64,000 nucleotides of DNA from Certhia americana (taxonomy: Eukaryota; Chordata; Aves; Passeriformes; Certhiidae), in NCBI GenBank assembly GCA_018697195.1, contig CM031857.1, positions 63,122,069-63,186,068 on the forward strand. Direction: 5' to 3'. Position numbers and translations under genes: made by a program. Each line of letters opens with the position of its first letter. The first letter of the stretch is position 1. The notes below the pieces were generated by a model. The model was not told where the DNA came from. It saw only the letters and a program-made list of their open reading frames with translations, and ran no database searches. This document shows, piece after piece, positions 13,401 through 24,333 of this stretch.

Positions 13401-15289
13401 GACACTTGAGCAACCTAAAGTTCATTTAATCCCCAGATTTCCTAGTGTGAGGGCATATGTATTCCTAGGAATGCTTTTGTAAATAAACTTGAATTAGCTT
13501 CCAGTGTATTTCATCTACCAACCAGCTATTGCTCTCTGTGCTGCTATAGAAGTGAGCTTTCCAAACCATTACCAAGAATTCTTCCTCCCCACTGTCTGGT
13601 CCGAGGTTGCATCTACCATTCTGACTTTGAAGACTCACAGATCGCTCTGATATCTCTATTTACTGGCTCAGGCAATTACAGCTACAAGTACAAACACACC
13701 TGACTTAGCTCTCCTGCTTAAAGCTCTACTCTGATCACAGGTGATACCTGAGAATTTGTCCATCACACTAATAGTAACAGAGAAAGACAGGTGAAAAAAG
13801 CAACTTTTCTCTCTGACGCCTCCAGAAACTTTCTGGGTATTAACCAGAAGCTGTCACAGCTAGAGAGATCAGGACAGGTGAGGATTTACATTGGTACTTG
13901 CTGTAATAACTTCTATATTTTTTCTTTCAAAGAAATGGTAAACTATGCTCTGGACCCCTCTCTTCTAATCACTGTTATTAAAAAAATGGCTGGGAAAAAT
14001 GTTTAAGGCATATAATTTCTCATTCCTACCGAAGTTTGTCTCCTTTTTTAAAAATTTTTAATTTTTATTTTTATTTTTTATTTTACTCCAATAAACTGGG
14101 AGATCTTTTAAGCATTTTGAATCTAGCAGTCTGTTCAGCTGCCAATACTGAAAGGTTGAGGATGGGGGTGTGGGGGGAGAGGGTGAGAATGACAGTAGAT
14201 AAGGTGAAGAGAAAAGAAAAAGACATACTCTTGCATAATACCTGAAAGAAGTTCCTCCCCCACTTGAGAGTGAAATTTAGTCTGCACATCAGTTTCTACA
14301 GAGAGACTACAAATCCAAGTTGCATAGCCACATACCAAATGCACCAAGGGAAGACACTTCTCTTTCTTCCTTGATAAGGTGTCCCCTTCTGCCACTACAA
14401 GATGAGTAAATTACTCCACCTGTCTAACTGATCCCCAGTATTCAGCCTGACACTGACAATGGCAGTGCACCTGTTAGTGTGATGGACAAGTGATTGGCAG
14501 CATGGCATTTGCTGCTTTCTATAATAAGTTGGTTATTATACAATGATGTTGACAATCTAGAGACTGCAAATATTAAACTGTAACTAGGCACAGGTTTGAA
14601 AAAGAAAAAGAAAATAAACCAGGTTATAGGTGAAATATGACCCTGAATAAATTTCATGCCAAAGGCTTCTTTCATTTTGAAAAGAAAAATATCAAATTCT
14701 AAGTGTGACACTTTTTCTTAGGAGAAAATTATTCTATTTATATATAGCCACCAAATGTCAGTTCTGAGTTTTCCCATAAACTAAGCGCAAGATTGCAAGT
14801 CACTGCCTTGATGGTCTTCTCAGACATATTGCATCTATAAATGCAGTAGTGTAAGCAACTACAGTTACAGTCTTTGTAAGAATACATCTTCTGCAGCCAT
14901 AGAAAACTACCAGTTTGATGCAACTATTCCATTTTCTCCCCTATGGTCCTGCTACATATCTCCCTTCTGTGTAAACATCACTCCAGAACAAGTGTCACTG
15001 CACTGTCTCAGGAGTGACAAAAGCTTCATCATCTATTAGCAGCTGGAAGTCTGCTGGAATGGCTTTGGTACATAACAGAGGACACCAGTTTGTAACCTAT
15101 AAAACTTACTGGCACACCTAGGAAAATAAAGATCCATTCTGGAATTAAAACTGCTAAGAAAATTTCAGGAAAATTATTTTTTTATTTAAACCCAGGATCA
15201 TGTTTCCACCTATTACCAGCATCATGCAGAATAAACCCACTGTACCAATTATATACATCGGAGGTCAGCTCATCCCTGTCCTATTTTCA
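10416..15289. other. Non-coding stretch with low-complexity tracts
   Basis: No gene was recognised. It holds an A-rich tract at 11119-11152, a T-rich tract at 14043-14085 and a G-run cluster at 14164-14183. A small CpG cluster ('gagcgggtgatatgcgcgtc' at 12317-12336, then CCCGGG near 12340) stands out against a CpG-poor background, but I could not assign it. Open frames are at most 89 codons and carry no recognisable domain. Confidence 0.55.
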
Positions 15290-16632
15290 CAGAATCACTA
15301 AGTTGGAAGAGACCACCAAGATCATCAAGTCCAACGCATGCCCTAACACCGCAACTACACCATGGTACAGGACTAACTACATCCAGTCTTATTTTTAAAT
15401 ACATCCAGGGATGGTGACTCCACCACTTCCCCAGGCAAAGCATTCCAATATTTTATCACTCTTTCCATGAAAAACTTCTTCCTAATATCCATTCTATATT
15501 TCCCTTGATGCAGCTTGAGACTGTCCTCTCATTCTATCAGCTGCTGTCTAGTGAATGACACCAACCTCCACCTGACTACACCCACCTTTCAGGGAGTTGT
15601 AGAGAGTGATAAGGTGAGTCTCTTGAGTCTCATTTTCTGCAGCCTAAACACCCCCAGCTCCCTCAGCCATTCCTCACAGGGTTTGTGTTCCTAGCCCCTC
15701 TCTCGTTGCCTCCTCTGGACATGCTCCAGCATCTCAACGTCCTTCCCAAACTGAGGGGCCAGAACTGGAGACAGCACTCAAGGTGTGGCCTCACCAGTGC
15801 TCAGTACAGGGGCAGAATGACCTCCCTGCTCCTGCTGGCCACACCATTCCTGATACAGGCCAGGATGCCATTGGCCTTCTTGCCCACCAGGGCACAGAGC
15901 TGGCTCATGTTCATCTGGCTGTCACCAGCACCTCCAGGTTCCTTTCTCTCTGGGCATTGTCCAGCCACACCATTCCCAGCCTGTAACACTGCAGGGGGTT
16001 GGTGGGGCCAAAGTGCAGGGCTCAGCACTTGGACTTATTAAACCTCATCCTATTGGATTCTGCCCATACATCCAACTGATCCAAGTCTTTCTGCCCTCCT
16101 CCTTTCCAACAGATCGACCTGCACTCCCAGTTTAGTGTCATCTGCAAATTTACTGATGACTCAATACCCTCATCCATGTCATCAATAAAAATATTGAACA
16201 GGACTGGCCCCAGCACAGACCCCTGGGGGACACCACTGGTGCCTGGCCCCTAGCTGGATGCAGCACTGCTCACCACCACTCTCTGGGCCTGGCCATCCAG
16301 ACAGTTCCTAACCCAGCAGAGAGTGCTCCTGTCCAAGCCCTAGGTGCCAGCTTTTCCAGGAGTGTGCTGTGGGAGACAGCATCAAAGGCCGTGCTGAAGG
16401 CCAGGTACACAACATCCACAGCCTTCCCTGCATCCACCAGGTGGGTCACCTGGTCATAAAAGGAGACCAGGTTGGTCAAACACTACCTGCTCCTCCTAAA
16501 CCCATGCCGGCTGGGTCTGATACCCTGGCCATCCTGCAAATTCTGCATGATGGCACTTAGTATAAACTGTTCCATAACATTACTGGGTACTGAGGTCAGT
16601 CTAACTGGCCTATAATTACTATCATTTTCATC
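15290..16632 (-). mobile_element. 5'-truncated CR1 LINE with partial reverse transcriptase
   Basis: On the minus strand the element runs from the middle of the CR1 ORF2 reverse transcriptase (near 16632) to the 3' end (15290). The 3' end reads, in reverse complement, as 'ggtctcttccaacttagtga' then 'ttctgtgaa', the octamer-type CR1 terminus. Recognisable reverse-transcriptase pieces, in order, are 'MTNLVSFYDQVTHLVDAGKA' (about 16420-16479), a 'FSTAFDAVSHSTLLEKL' helix, 'LGPVLFNIFIDDMDEGI' (about 16163-16213) and the catalytic FADD box (16137-16148). After these come the C-terminal region ('[11 protein letters not shown]', about 15801-15833) and the terminal 'VIKYWNALPGEVVESPS' block near 15430. 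The reading frame is broken: FADD lies in a different frame from the preceding block, and stops occur elsewhere, so the copy is dead. The 5' half, including ORF1 and the endonuclease, is absent, as in most avian CR1 copies. It is clearly younger than the copy at 890-1660. Confidence 0.93.
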
Positions 16633-16756
16633 CTAATTTTTAATAGTGAGGAATTACTTTAAACCTTTACATGGGAAATTTATTCGCAATATAATTCTTG
16701 CTAGCATTAGTTAACATAATGATTGATATCCTTAATCTTCACCTAAATGTTTACAG

Positions 16757-17312
16757 TGTTAGGGGAAACTTTTCAGTCAGACCGTTCACGAGACTCCCTG
16801 GAAGTCACACTCCAGCCATCAGAGATTTTACTGGGACTTCAGCCCCTTTGCAGCAGGTGGCTCCAGGATGCCTGTCTTGACTCCCCACACACCCCATTCA
16901 CACAGCCAGATCAAGTTTCCTCACTGGTTCGACCCCAGGTTTCCCACAGCAGAATCTCAGATGTCTTGCTCCACAAAGCCATTTATTCATGGCAGAGTAA
17001 GACAGGAACTGCCCAAGCTGCCCGTGCCTCCCAGGAGGGGACTCCGAACAAAGGAACCCCTGGGGTTTTGTCACAGTCCAAGTGCACACAACTCTTGCAT
17101 TTCCTACCTAGTCCTTGGCTCTTGCCAAGCCACTGAGTGTCCCTCACCTGGCTGTGCCACAAGTCCCCATGCCCTTTGTTATGCAAAAGATGGGCAATTC
17201 ATGGCCTTTTGCTTCAGGCTCCCACCCAGAGCTCAACCTGCAGCTCCCACTTGCAGCTACACCCAAACCACCTGCACTCAATGTGTTCCACAACAAATTT
17301 TCTAGAAGTTCA
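16757..17312 (-). mobile_element. Candidate decayed LTR (ERV), unclassified
   Basis: A GC-richer block of about 550 bp inserted between AT-rich flanks, directly next to the CR1 and to a G/T-rich tract. Read on the minus strand it has an LTR-like order. A long U3-like part is followed by AATAAA at 16982-16987 (plus-strand 'tttatt'), then 'ggctttgtgga', 'gaaacctggggtcgaacc' and a U5-like tail. It contains the two longest overlapping frames of the window (145 codons at 16868-17305, 129 at 16747-17136). Their proteins are Pro/Ser/Cys-rich, carry no known domain and look like chance frames in GC-rich DNA. No target-site duplication or clean TG...CA ends were found. It might instead be another repeat or a GC-rich single-copy element. 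Confidence 0.35.
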
Positions 17313-17313
17313 T

Positions 17314-17397
17314 GGGGGGTTTTGTTTTGTTTTGGTTTGGTTTGGGGTTTTTTTTTTGGTTTTGGGGTTTTTTGGGGTTTTTTGTTTTTGATATTTT
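17314..17397 (+). repeat. G/T-rich low-complexity tract
   Basis: Runs of G4-G6 are separated by T runs: GGGGGG at 17314-17319 and GGGG at 17344-17347, 17364-17367 and 17374-17377, with TTTGG and TTTTG units between them. It sits exactly at the edge of the candidate LTR. The minus strand reads as a CCAAA/CCCCAAAA tract, like several others in the window. Confidence 0.9.
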
Positions 17398-17599
17398 TAA
17401 ATTGTGTTAAACTGTAACACATGCCAAATTGTTGCTATTTTCCATGAGATCATTTCACTTTGGAGAGTGTTACTATGATGAAACATAAGCAACATGTAAA
17501 TTATGAAACATGAAGATTACAATGTGGCACCCTAAAACTTAGCATTCTAATTATATTGTTCACATAAATGTTTCTTGAGTTTCTCTTTCTTTTAACCAT
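17398..17599. other. Short AT-rich spacer
   Basis: AT-rich sequence between the G/T-rich tract and the candidate conserved block. No gene or repeat was recognised. Confidence 0.5.
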
Positions 17600-18005
17600 G
17601 ATATAATAGATGTATAATGACATAGGTCCTGGTCGGCAAATGACACAGGATATGAATTTTACACAGTGTTCTAATTAAATTGCTAATCTTGGTCCCAGTG
17701 GCTACGTTTGTCCTAGTAATCTGAACAGCAGCAGGTCAGAGCCTTAACCTCTGGCACATGTATCAGCATGGTCAGATTGTTCATTAGCCTATAAACTGTT
17801 CGCTGTTTCGACTGTGAGAACTTCCTACAATCCCTTAACCTTGTTCAAGCTATCAGTATGGCCTAAGACTGCTCTCCAGGCAGGCAGCCTTCTTTGAGAA
17901 TGGAGAACATACTGACAGTGAAGTTGGCCAATAAATGTATGGCTGTGATCAGTGCTGTGACATTTGAAGAATGGAATTTGCCAGATCCTTTTGATAACCT
18001 CTAAA
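17600..18005. other. Candidate conserved non-coding element
   Basis: A repeat-free block of balanced composition with closely packed motifs: a double homeodomain-like site 'taattaaattgctaat' at 17672-17687, the palindrome TTGGCCAA at 17924-17931 (NFI/CCAAT-like) followed by AATAAATG, and several CAGCAG, TCATTAG and GATCAG words. It has no open frame of note. The texture suggests a vertebrate enhancer-like conserved element, but this has not been aligned. Confidence 0.3.
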
Positions 18006-18617
18006 CAAACCCAACATGTTAAAGAAAAATGGGAGACACATGAAGCTATGCACTTTAAATCAACAGTAAGCCTTTTTTTTTAATAATCAGTAAGCGTTAA
18101 CTGTCCTCATAATGCCTAGGTAATTTTTAAAACATGGCATTAAAGAATACTGCAACCTTACTAAAAAAACTTCAGCATTTAATGTTGAAGTACACAGCTT
18201 GAAGTTTTGCTGCAAACAGAAGGCTTATTGCTGATTCATAATGTTACGATTAGGAGAAAACTACAAAATTCTGGTCATAAATTCTCCTGAAAGGGAAAAA
18301 TAGCATAGCATAGAAATTATCATACTGTGTGTTCACAAAACACCATTGACAATTCATGCATTTATTAATAACTGATAAAATATTAATGTTAATAATTTTC
18401 ATCTATAGTAATTTATTAGCTACAAATCTTATAATTCAGCTTTTAGGTTTATAGTCACAGATTTTAACTGCAAATTGCAAGTCTTACAGAGCTGTATAAA
18501 GCCATATGTAACACATCGGCAACATCCTCAGAAAAATACAGCTGAATAGCTTCTAAACATTTCTAAATATTAGGAGGTATTTCAAATAATTATTTCTTAT
18601 ACATACAGTTGCTAATA

Positions 18618-18662
18618 CATACAGGCACACACACAGACATGTATACACACACATACATACAG
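18618..18662. repeat. Mixed (CA)n/(TACA)n microsatellite
   Basis: 'acatacaggcacacacacag' is followed by 'acatgtatacacacacatac' and 'atacag': an imperfect CA/TACA repeat with an embedded 'tgtataca'. Confidence 0.85.
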
Positions 18663-19055
18663 AAATAATTTTCTGTTGTAAATTTAATGAGATAAAAGTC
18701 ACTGAATTAAAAGAATGCTGAAACAAGCAGTTACACACTCTAAATGACTGCTGCAATGCAAAATCCAGTCTCACAAAGCTTGCACAGTGACTTGAAATAT
18801 ATCATTTTTTTCCAATACAAATGCTATTTTTCAATTCAGTGGGCCTCAAGCTTTTCAACAAACTGGATCAATTTGAAGCTACTCATTCAAAAGGGTTTCT
18901 TAAATGCCAGTCCTAGAATTCAACATGACAGAAGAGACAAAGAGTAATCTTCATTTCCAGTCACAAACAGCTGTGTGCCCAGGCCCCACATCAGCACAGG
19001 GACCCTAGACTATGCTGTGGGTGCAAGTTGCTCAGGAAAGAGCAAGCATCCTTCC

Positions 19056-19081
19056 TTTTTTTTTTTTTTTTTTTTTTTTTT
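19056..19081. repeat. Poly-T run, 26 bp
   Basis: An uninterrupted T run following 'cttcc'. No retroposon body was recognised next to it on either side. Confidence 0.95.
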
Positions 19082-21164
19082 CATATTGCAAATAGGGCAA
19101 GAAAATTAAATAGTTCTTAAAATACAAAGTGGTATTTTTTTAATACCTCTTCTGTTGGACAGCTGAGAAATATACCAGGAAGTGAATAGAAGTGGTTGCT
19201 TTTTAGCTAAACAAATGGGTAGTAAGCCTTTCCCATATACAGGAACACTACCCAGTTTCAGTGACTTCACTGAATCAGTGCTAAACTCAGTCCTCAACAC
19301 AAGGTACTTCAGCCTGCATAAGCCTTAACCACACTCAATTGCAATTACACTCCACAAGCACATGGCCTAAGTCCTACACCAAAGGTCTGGTAACAGTTTG
19401 AGAGAGAATGCAGTCTCTGACAGCTGTGAAAAACTGCTGCCATGACACCATGCATGGGAATGGGGAAGTGGTAAGTGAAAGTTCAAAACTCTGGAGCAGC
19501 TGTTCTGTCTCCAATGCACACCTTCACTCATGTAACCTAACTCTTTGATCTCTTGTAGAAATTCAGCTGCCTTATGCTGCTTGCAAGCAGAAGGCATATC
19601 AGTGCAGGTCCATTTGTATGCAGCTGATTTGTTTCTATACAAATGCTTCCAAAATAGGAGAACTAGCTGTGCTGGTGAATAGTAAAGAAATAATAAACTA
19701 AGTGTAGGAGGCACAGCTTATGTTTCAACAAAGACCACAAAACCAGGTAAGTACATTGAGTTTTTTATAGGAATAGTAAGAAAAACACAAAAATGGAAGA
19801 GATTCTCTTCATTTGGAGGACTGAGAAAGTTCTTTCTGTGGCAGTTTGGACATCTACAGGTGGAATGTACAGGATCAAACACAGAGAGTAGGACAGGGAA
19901 AGTAAAGGTCTATTCAAAGTAGTATTCAAAGACTTTTCCTGTCTTTAAAGATTGTCAATTTAAAGATTTGACATGCAGAACACAACAGGCATACTTATAT
20001 TTGGTGGATGTAGCTTTGCTTGCTAGCCTTTTTTTTTTTTTTTTTTCTTTTTCCTTTGGTCATCATCTCCTCATTTGCTGTAACATAAGCTAGTAGCAGA
20101 ACTGGCATGTCAGCTGGATACAGTGCCCCAACTTCAACTCCTAGCTGCTCTGAAGCCCAGCAGAATGCTGTATCTCATGAGATGGGATACAGTCCAGGTT
20201 TTTGAAGGGCTGAGATCTCTCAGCCAAGCAGACAGTGCCCTGGCACATCTCTCAGGGAAAGCTCTTCTCTCTGCTGTAGTGCCACAGCAACTCAGGTATG
20301 GAAGGTTAAAAGTTTGAAAAAATTATGAAATATTTTTGTTTCCGGAGAAAGTAAAGATACATTGAGCTGGTTCCAAAATGTGTTCTGTTCTCATATTTAG
20401 CCACAGGTTTATGAACTGTGTCACAAAATAAATTAAGATTCCTGAAAACAGCACATCTGTCTTGCCCTTTTGAAGCTCAATTGCATCCAAACAAATGAGG
20501 GCATTCGGATGAGTGTCCTTTCCACAGCACAAAAAAGGCCATAAGTTTTGTTCACAGACACTGTATTGTTTTGTCTGCTTTTTATTTTCCTTTTTACAAT
20601 GGTTTTGATTGATAGTTCTATCAAATCTGTGGTAGTAACCAACTGGCAAACAATGCTTCAGTGGAAAAATACAACAGAGTTTAATACAGATTAAAAACAG
20701 AGTTCTACAGAAGTTTTTTTCTAAAAAATGCACAAAGCCACCATGGTATAAGGGCATCTTTTAAATCTACTTACTTAACTTTCTAACAGGATTATATGGT
20801 AAGACAACACACTGAAAGTGGTAGGTATAATATTATTTCCCCAAAAAGATATTCAGTTCAACAGAGCAAGCCACTGAAATTATTATCCATTACTGTCCCT
20901 AAGTGAGTACGCAACAAATATAAAATTTAGATGTATGAAGTAGGCTATCTGAATGTGACTCAATATTCTAGATTTTATAAAATCTTAAGAAGCAAATTAT
21001 TTAAAAATCTTAAATTCCTGTAATGCCATGGAGTTTTATTTTAGAAGGGACACTGTGAGCTGTCACAAGACAGAGTCCTCAACTATTACAACCTTATCTT
21101 CTCTTTATATTGAACATGTTTTGGGTCTTTGTTAAAGCTACCCACTTTTGCAATATATTTTTTG

Positions 21165-21228
21165 AAAAAAAAACCCCACCTTTTTCTTTTCCAAGAAAAA
21201 AAAACATTTTTTTTTTTTTTTTTTTTAT

Positions 21229-21271
<43 letters not shown>

Positions 21272-21297
21272 CTTTTTTTTTTTTATTTTTTATTTTG
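21165..21297. repeat. Long T-rich tract with opposing A runs
   Basis: Two A runs (about 21166-21173 and 21196-21204) precede T20 (21207-21226), T40 (21232-21271) and further T runs to 21296. The A and T blocks are complementary and could pair. The region gives a spurious frame of mostly phenylalanine at 21110-21358. Assembled lengths of such homopolymers are often unreliable. Confidence 0.93.
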
Positions 21298-22411
21298 CCT
21301 CACAGCCTGTTTAAGAGACTCAGGCTACATTAGTAACACAAATAGGTTAATTTTATAGATCCAGAATCTCCCAAGATTTCAGTTAAGAAATCTATTAAAT
21401 CTACTGAAAAATGAATCTTTTGGCAAGACATGGTATACTCCTAATAATAGTTTTACTCTTTTTGTTATAGTAAGTCTCTTAGCACCATCATACAGTTTCA
21501 AAATCGTTAAGACACAGTCCCTGTCTTTTAAAGGATAAGAAAAGTCACTAAAATCCCCTTTCCAGTGGAAGACTATATGCTATTGAGTCAATTCTAAATA
21601 AAGTCATGTTGTATGAAAAACACGCTCTGTAGTTGGGAAACATCCTTCTATGGGCTGATGCTATAATTTCCAGAAAAGAATTGAAGTGAACATACACTAT
21701 GTACATTTACTCTTTTCTTTACCCTGAATCAGAAGAATTTTTTCCCCCCTTACTGAGTATCTGAAATCCAGTGCTAATTAACTGTAAGCTGCGGTAGCTG
21801 CTAGACTGCACAAAATCTCTTGTCAGGTTAAGGGCTCTCTAGATATTTTTGAAATCTGAGTATAGAAGTTTAAAAAATTAACCCTAGAAGAAGCAGTAAA
21901 ATCAGAGTACACCAATTAAAAAGTCTGCTGAATCAAGAAGAAAGTATTTTACTCACTCCACTGGAGTTTGAATCAGGACCTTGAAGACTGGTATGGAAAA
22001 ACATGACCAATGGAAGTGGTATGACTATAAATCCCTAAAAACTGTATTACTCAAAACCTTTCCCTGCACAGGAGTCATTCAAAGCCTTTCTGTGATGCAC
22101 CACACTAAGAACAATCTTTTAAAATATTGTTCATATTTGTAAGAGGAAAAGCTGAGGAAATTCATCACCTTACTGTACGGGATCTTCAAGCAAGCATTTA
22201 ACAACTTTTGCAAACATTATGATCCTGAATAGTATCATTAAGCCAAATCTACTGTGATATCAGTTTGTTGTATCCAAATTCCTGTGATGGCTCATTTACA
22301 CAGTCCCACTCAGAAAATTCCATACGTGGAAAACAACAATATTACAAAGGTTTGGGGTTTTTTTCCTATTTTTGAGAAAATATTACAGATAAAATTGCAA
22401 CAAAATTTAAA

Positions 22412-22557
22412 GCAAAAAAACCCTAAAACCAAGCAAATTAAAAAAAAAACAAAAAGAAAAACCCAACCAAAAACAAACAAACAAAACCAAAACAGAAACC
22501 AAACCAAACCAAAAAAATCCCTAAAAATAAGCAGAACAGACAAAAAGAAAGAAACAA
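22412..22557. repeat. A/C-rich CCAAA/CAAA tract
   Basis: Degenerate units of AAAACC, CAAA and CCAAA over about 145 bp, with no T-containing stretches in the core. This is one of at least eight such tracts in the window. Frames on both strands are simple Lys/Asn/Thr/Pro or Phe/Leu/Trp composition and are not genes. Confidence 0.9.
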
Positions 22558-23970
22558 ACTTCCTATGCATTTCTTAGTGAAACCAGTTGTCCTCATCTGT
22601 CCCTTCAACCGCACATCTTCTCACTGGAAGGAAAGGGGAAGTGATGGATTTTTCATTCAGAAGCACAGATACATTGTGTCCTTTTACTTATAAATGCCTA
22701 CAATGAGGCAGAGAAAAAATGACAAGGAATGGCTTATCATTAATTGTGGGCATTGTGCCAGCTGACTCCCTCCATACAATGCTTTCTCAGCATCTGAGAA
22801 AAATTAAATATGTAAAAGAGAACATCAGAAAGCCTAGCAAATTTTTATGCAAGTAGTAAAATGAGAGGCAAATCAGACAAGTGTATGTTTTTAAGAAATT
22901 CTACCCCACACAAAGAATAGGAAATTAATTAATTGCATAGGAAATAATGTGTGCATACATTAGGCTTTTCTTCCAGTGACAAAACAAATACAGAAAGAAA
23001 CATTTTTACATTGCAAATCTACTTCCTAGGTCAGGCTGAATATATACAAAGAAAAGATCTTCAATGTAGCAAATTAATAAATATTTCTAGGTGATCATCA
23101 CATATTTAAGCTAGAAACAACTGGATTTTTTGCCTGTTGTGCATGTCAAAATATCTAAGTTTTAATACAAATTTAACATTTAATGTTAAAAAACTGGCCA
23201 TTGTTCTTACGTATTCAACATTCTTAACATGCTAGTAAAACCAGAACTGTCATTCCTATTAAAAAAATAACCAAAACATCACAGTCACAGTGGATCAATC
23301 TGTTTTAAATATTTTGAGATATAATTATTTAGGTGAACAACAGATTTTATCCTAAGTTCTCCTTGCACAGTTTAAATGAGCAGCTCAGCATGACAGAGGA
23401 AACATAACACTCAGAACAAGTCATTCATATGTGACAATACAAATGATTTCTTCCAATGTGTTGATGAAAAACATATTTCTATTTGTTTGAGGTATCACAC
23501 ATCATAGTAGAGAATCCTTTAGACTGAGTCCATTCATCAAAGCCAGCCGACTATGTTAGCAGATGAGTTACTGAAACACTACACAGTTCTTTTTTCAGCA
23601 GAAAAATTGACTATATTCACAGGTCAAAATGTAAATAGTAGAAACTGAATTGTGACATGAATAGTATCATTGCAATATAATAGAAAAAAGGAATAAATGA
23701 ATAATCATGTAGCCTTTCTCCTAAATAGGCTCCTATTGAAAGTTCCCAATGAAACTTCAGAGTAGAACAAAACTTATCTCACATCTGTGCACATTCACTA
23801 GCTTCCCAGCTGAATCCAATATATTATCAAAGAAAGTCAGAATTCATGATTTTAGAAAAAAAATCCTGTGGGTTTTTTTAACAAGAAAACAACTCTTAAT
23901 TAACAACAACCCTAATTTAATCCTTGATGTAAGACATTCACAATCCCTTAAAATAAAAATGTGACTTAAA

Positions 23971-24028
23971 AGGAAAAAAATACAAAAACCAACAAACAAC
24001 AATAACAAACAAACAAACAAAAGACCAA
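23971..24028. repeat. CAAA-type low-complexity tract
   Basis: 'accaacaaacaacaataaca' is followed by four CAAA units ending near 24025. It is the same class as the other A/C-rich tracts here. Confidence 0.88.
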
Positions 24029-24291
24029 ACAGCTGTACGCACTTCTAATCTTCAGAAAAGCATGTGTTCTGAGAATCATGTTTGTTTTTAAAACATCTGT
24101 AGGTATTTTATAGAAAATTACATTCTGCAAAAAAACAACATATTGCAATTACACATCACACACATTGATATTCTCATCTTATGCCTACCATACCAATATT
24201 TCATCTAATACTGATATAATGAGCATATGCACCACCTACAAGTTATTATTGCAATTAAAATACATTTTTTACTTGAAAACACTTTTATTTG

Positions 24292-24333
<42 letters not shown>
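24292..24333. repeat. (TA)n microsatellite
   Basis: Thirteen TA dinucleotides, a TT interruption, then about six more AT units. It could extrude as a cruciform and is likely polymorphic. Confidence 0.95.

Larger units (their letters stand above)
18006..21164. other. Non-coding stretch with microsatellites and T runs
   Basis: No gene was recognised. It contains a mixed CA/TA tract at 18618-18662, a 26-bp T run at 19056-19081 and an 18-bp T run at 20029-20046 that extends as T-rich sequence to 20056. The open frames (115 codons on minus at 19367-19714, 144 on minus at 20323-20757) have no recognisable domains and are taken as chance. Confidence 0.6.

Noticed and set aside
16868..17305. 145-codon plus-strand frame as a gene
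   Set aside because: It lies in GC-richer repeat-like DNA where chance frames are longer, is overlapped by several frames on both strands, and has no recognisable domain.
17314..17397. Interstitial telomere repeat
   Set aside because: The units resemble T4G4 rather than the vertebrate TTAGGG, and spacing is irregular.
20323..20757. 144-codon minus-strand open frame
   Set aside because: One of the longest frames here, but without any known motif and within chance length for 64 kb. Composition is Cys/Phe/Ile/Lys-rich without a domain pattern.
22254..22577. 107-codon plus and 86-codon minus frames
   Set aside because: Both are translations of the A/C-rich low-complexity tract.
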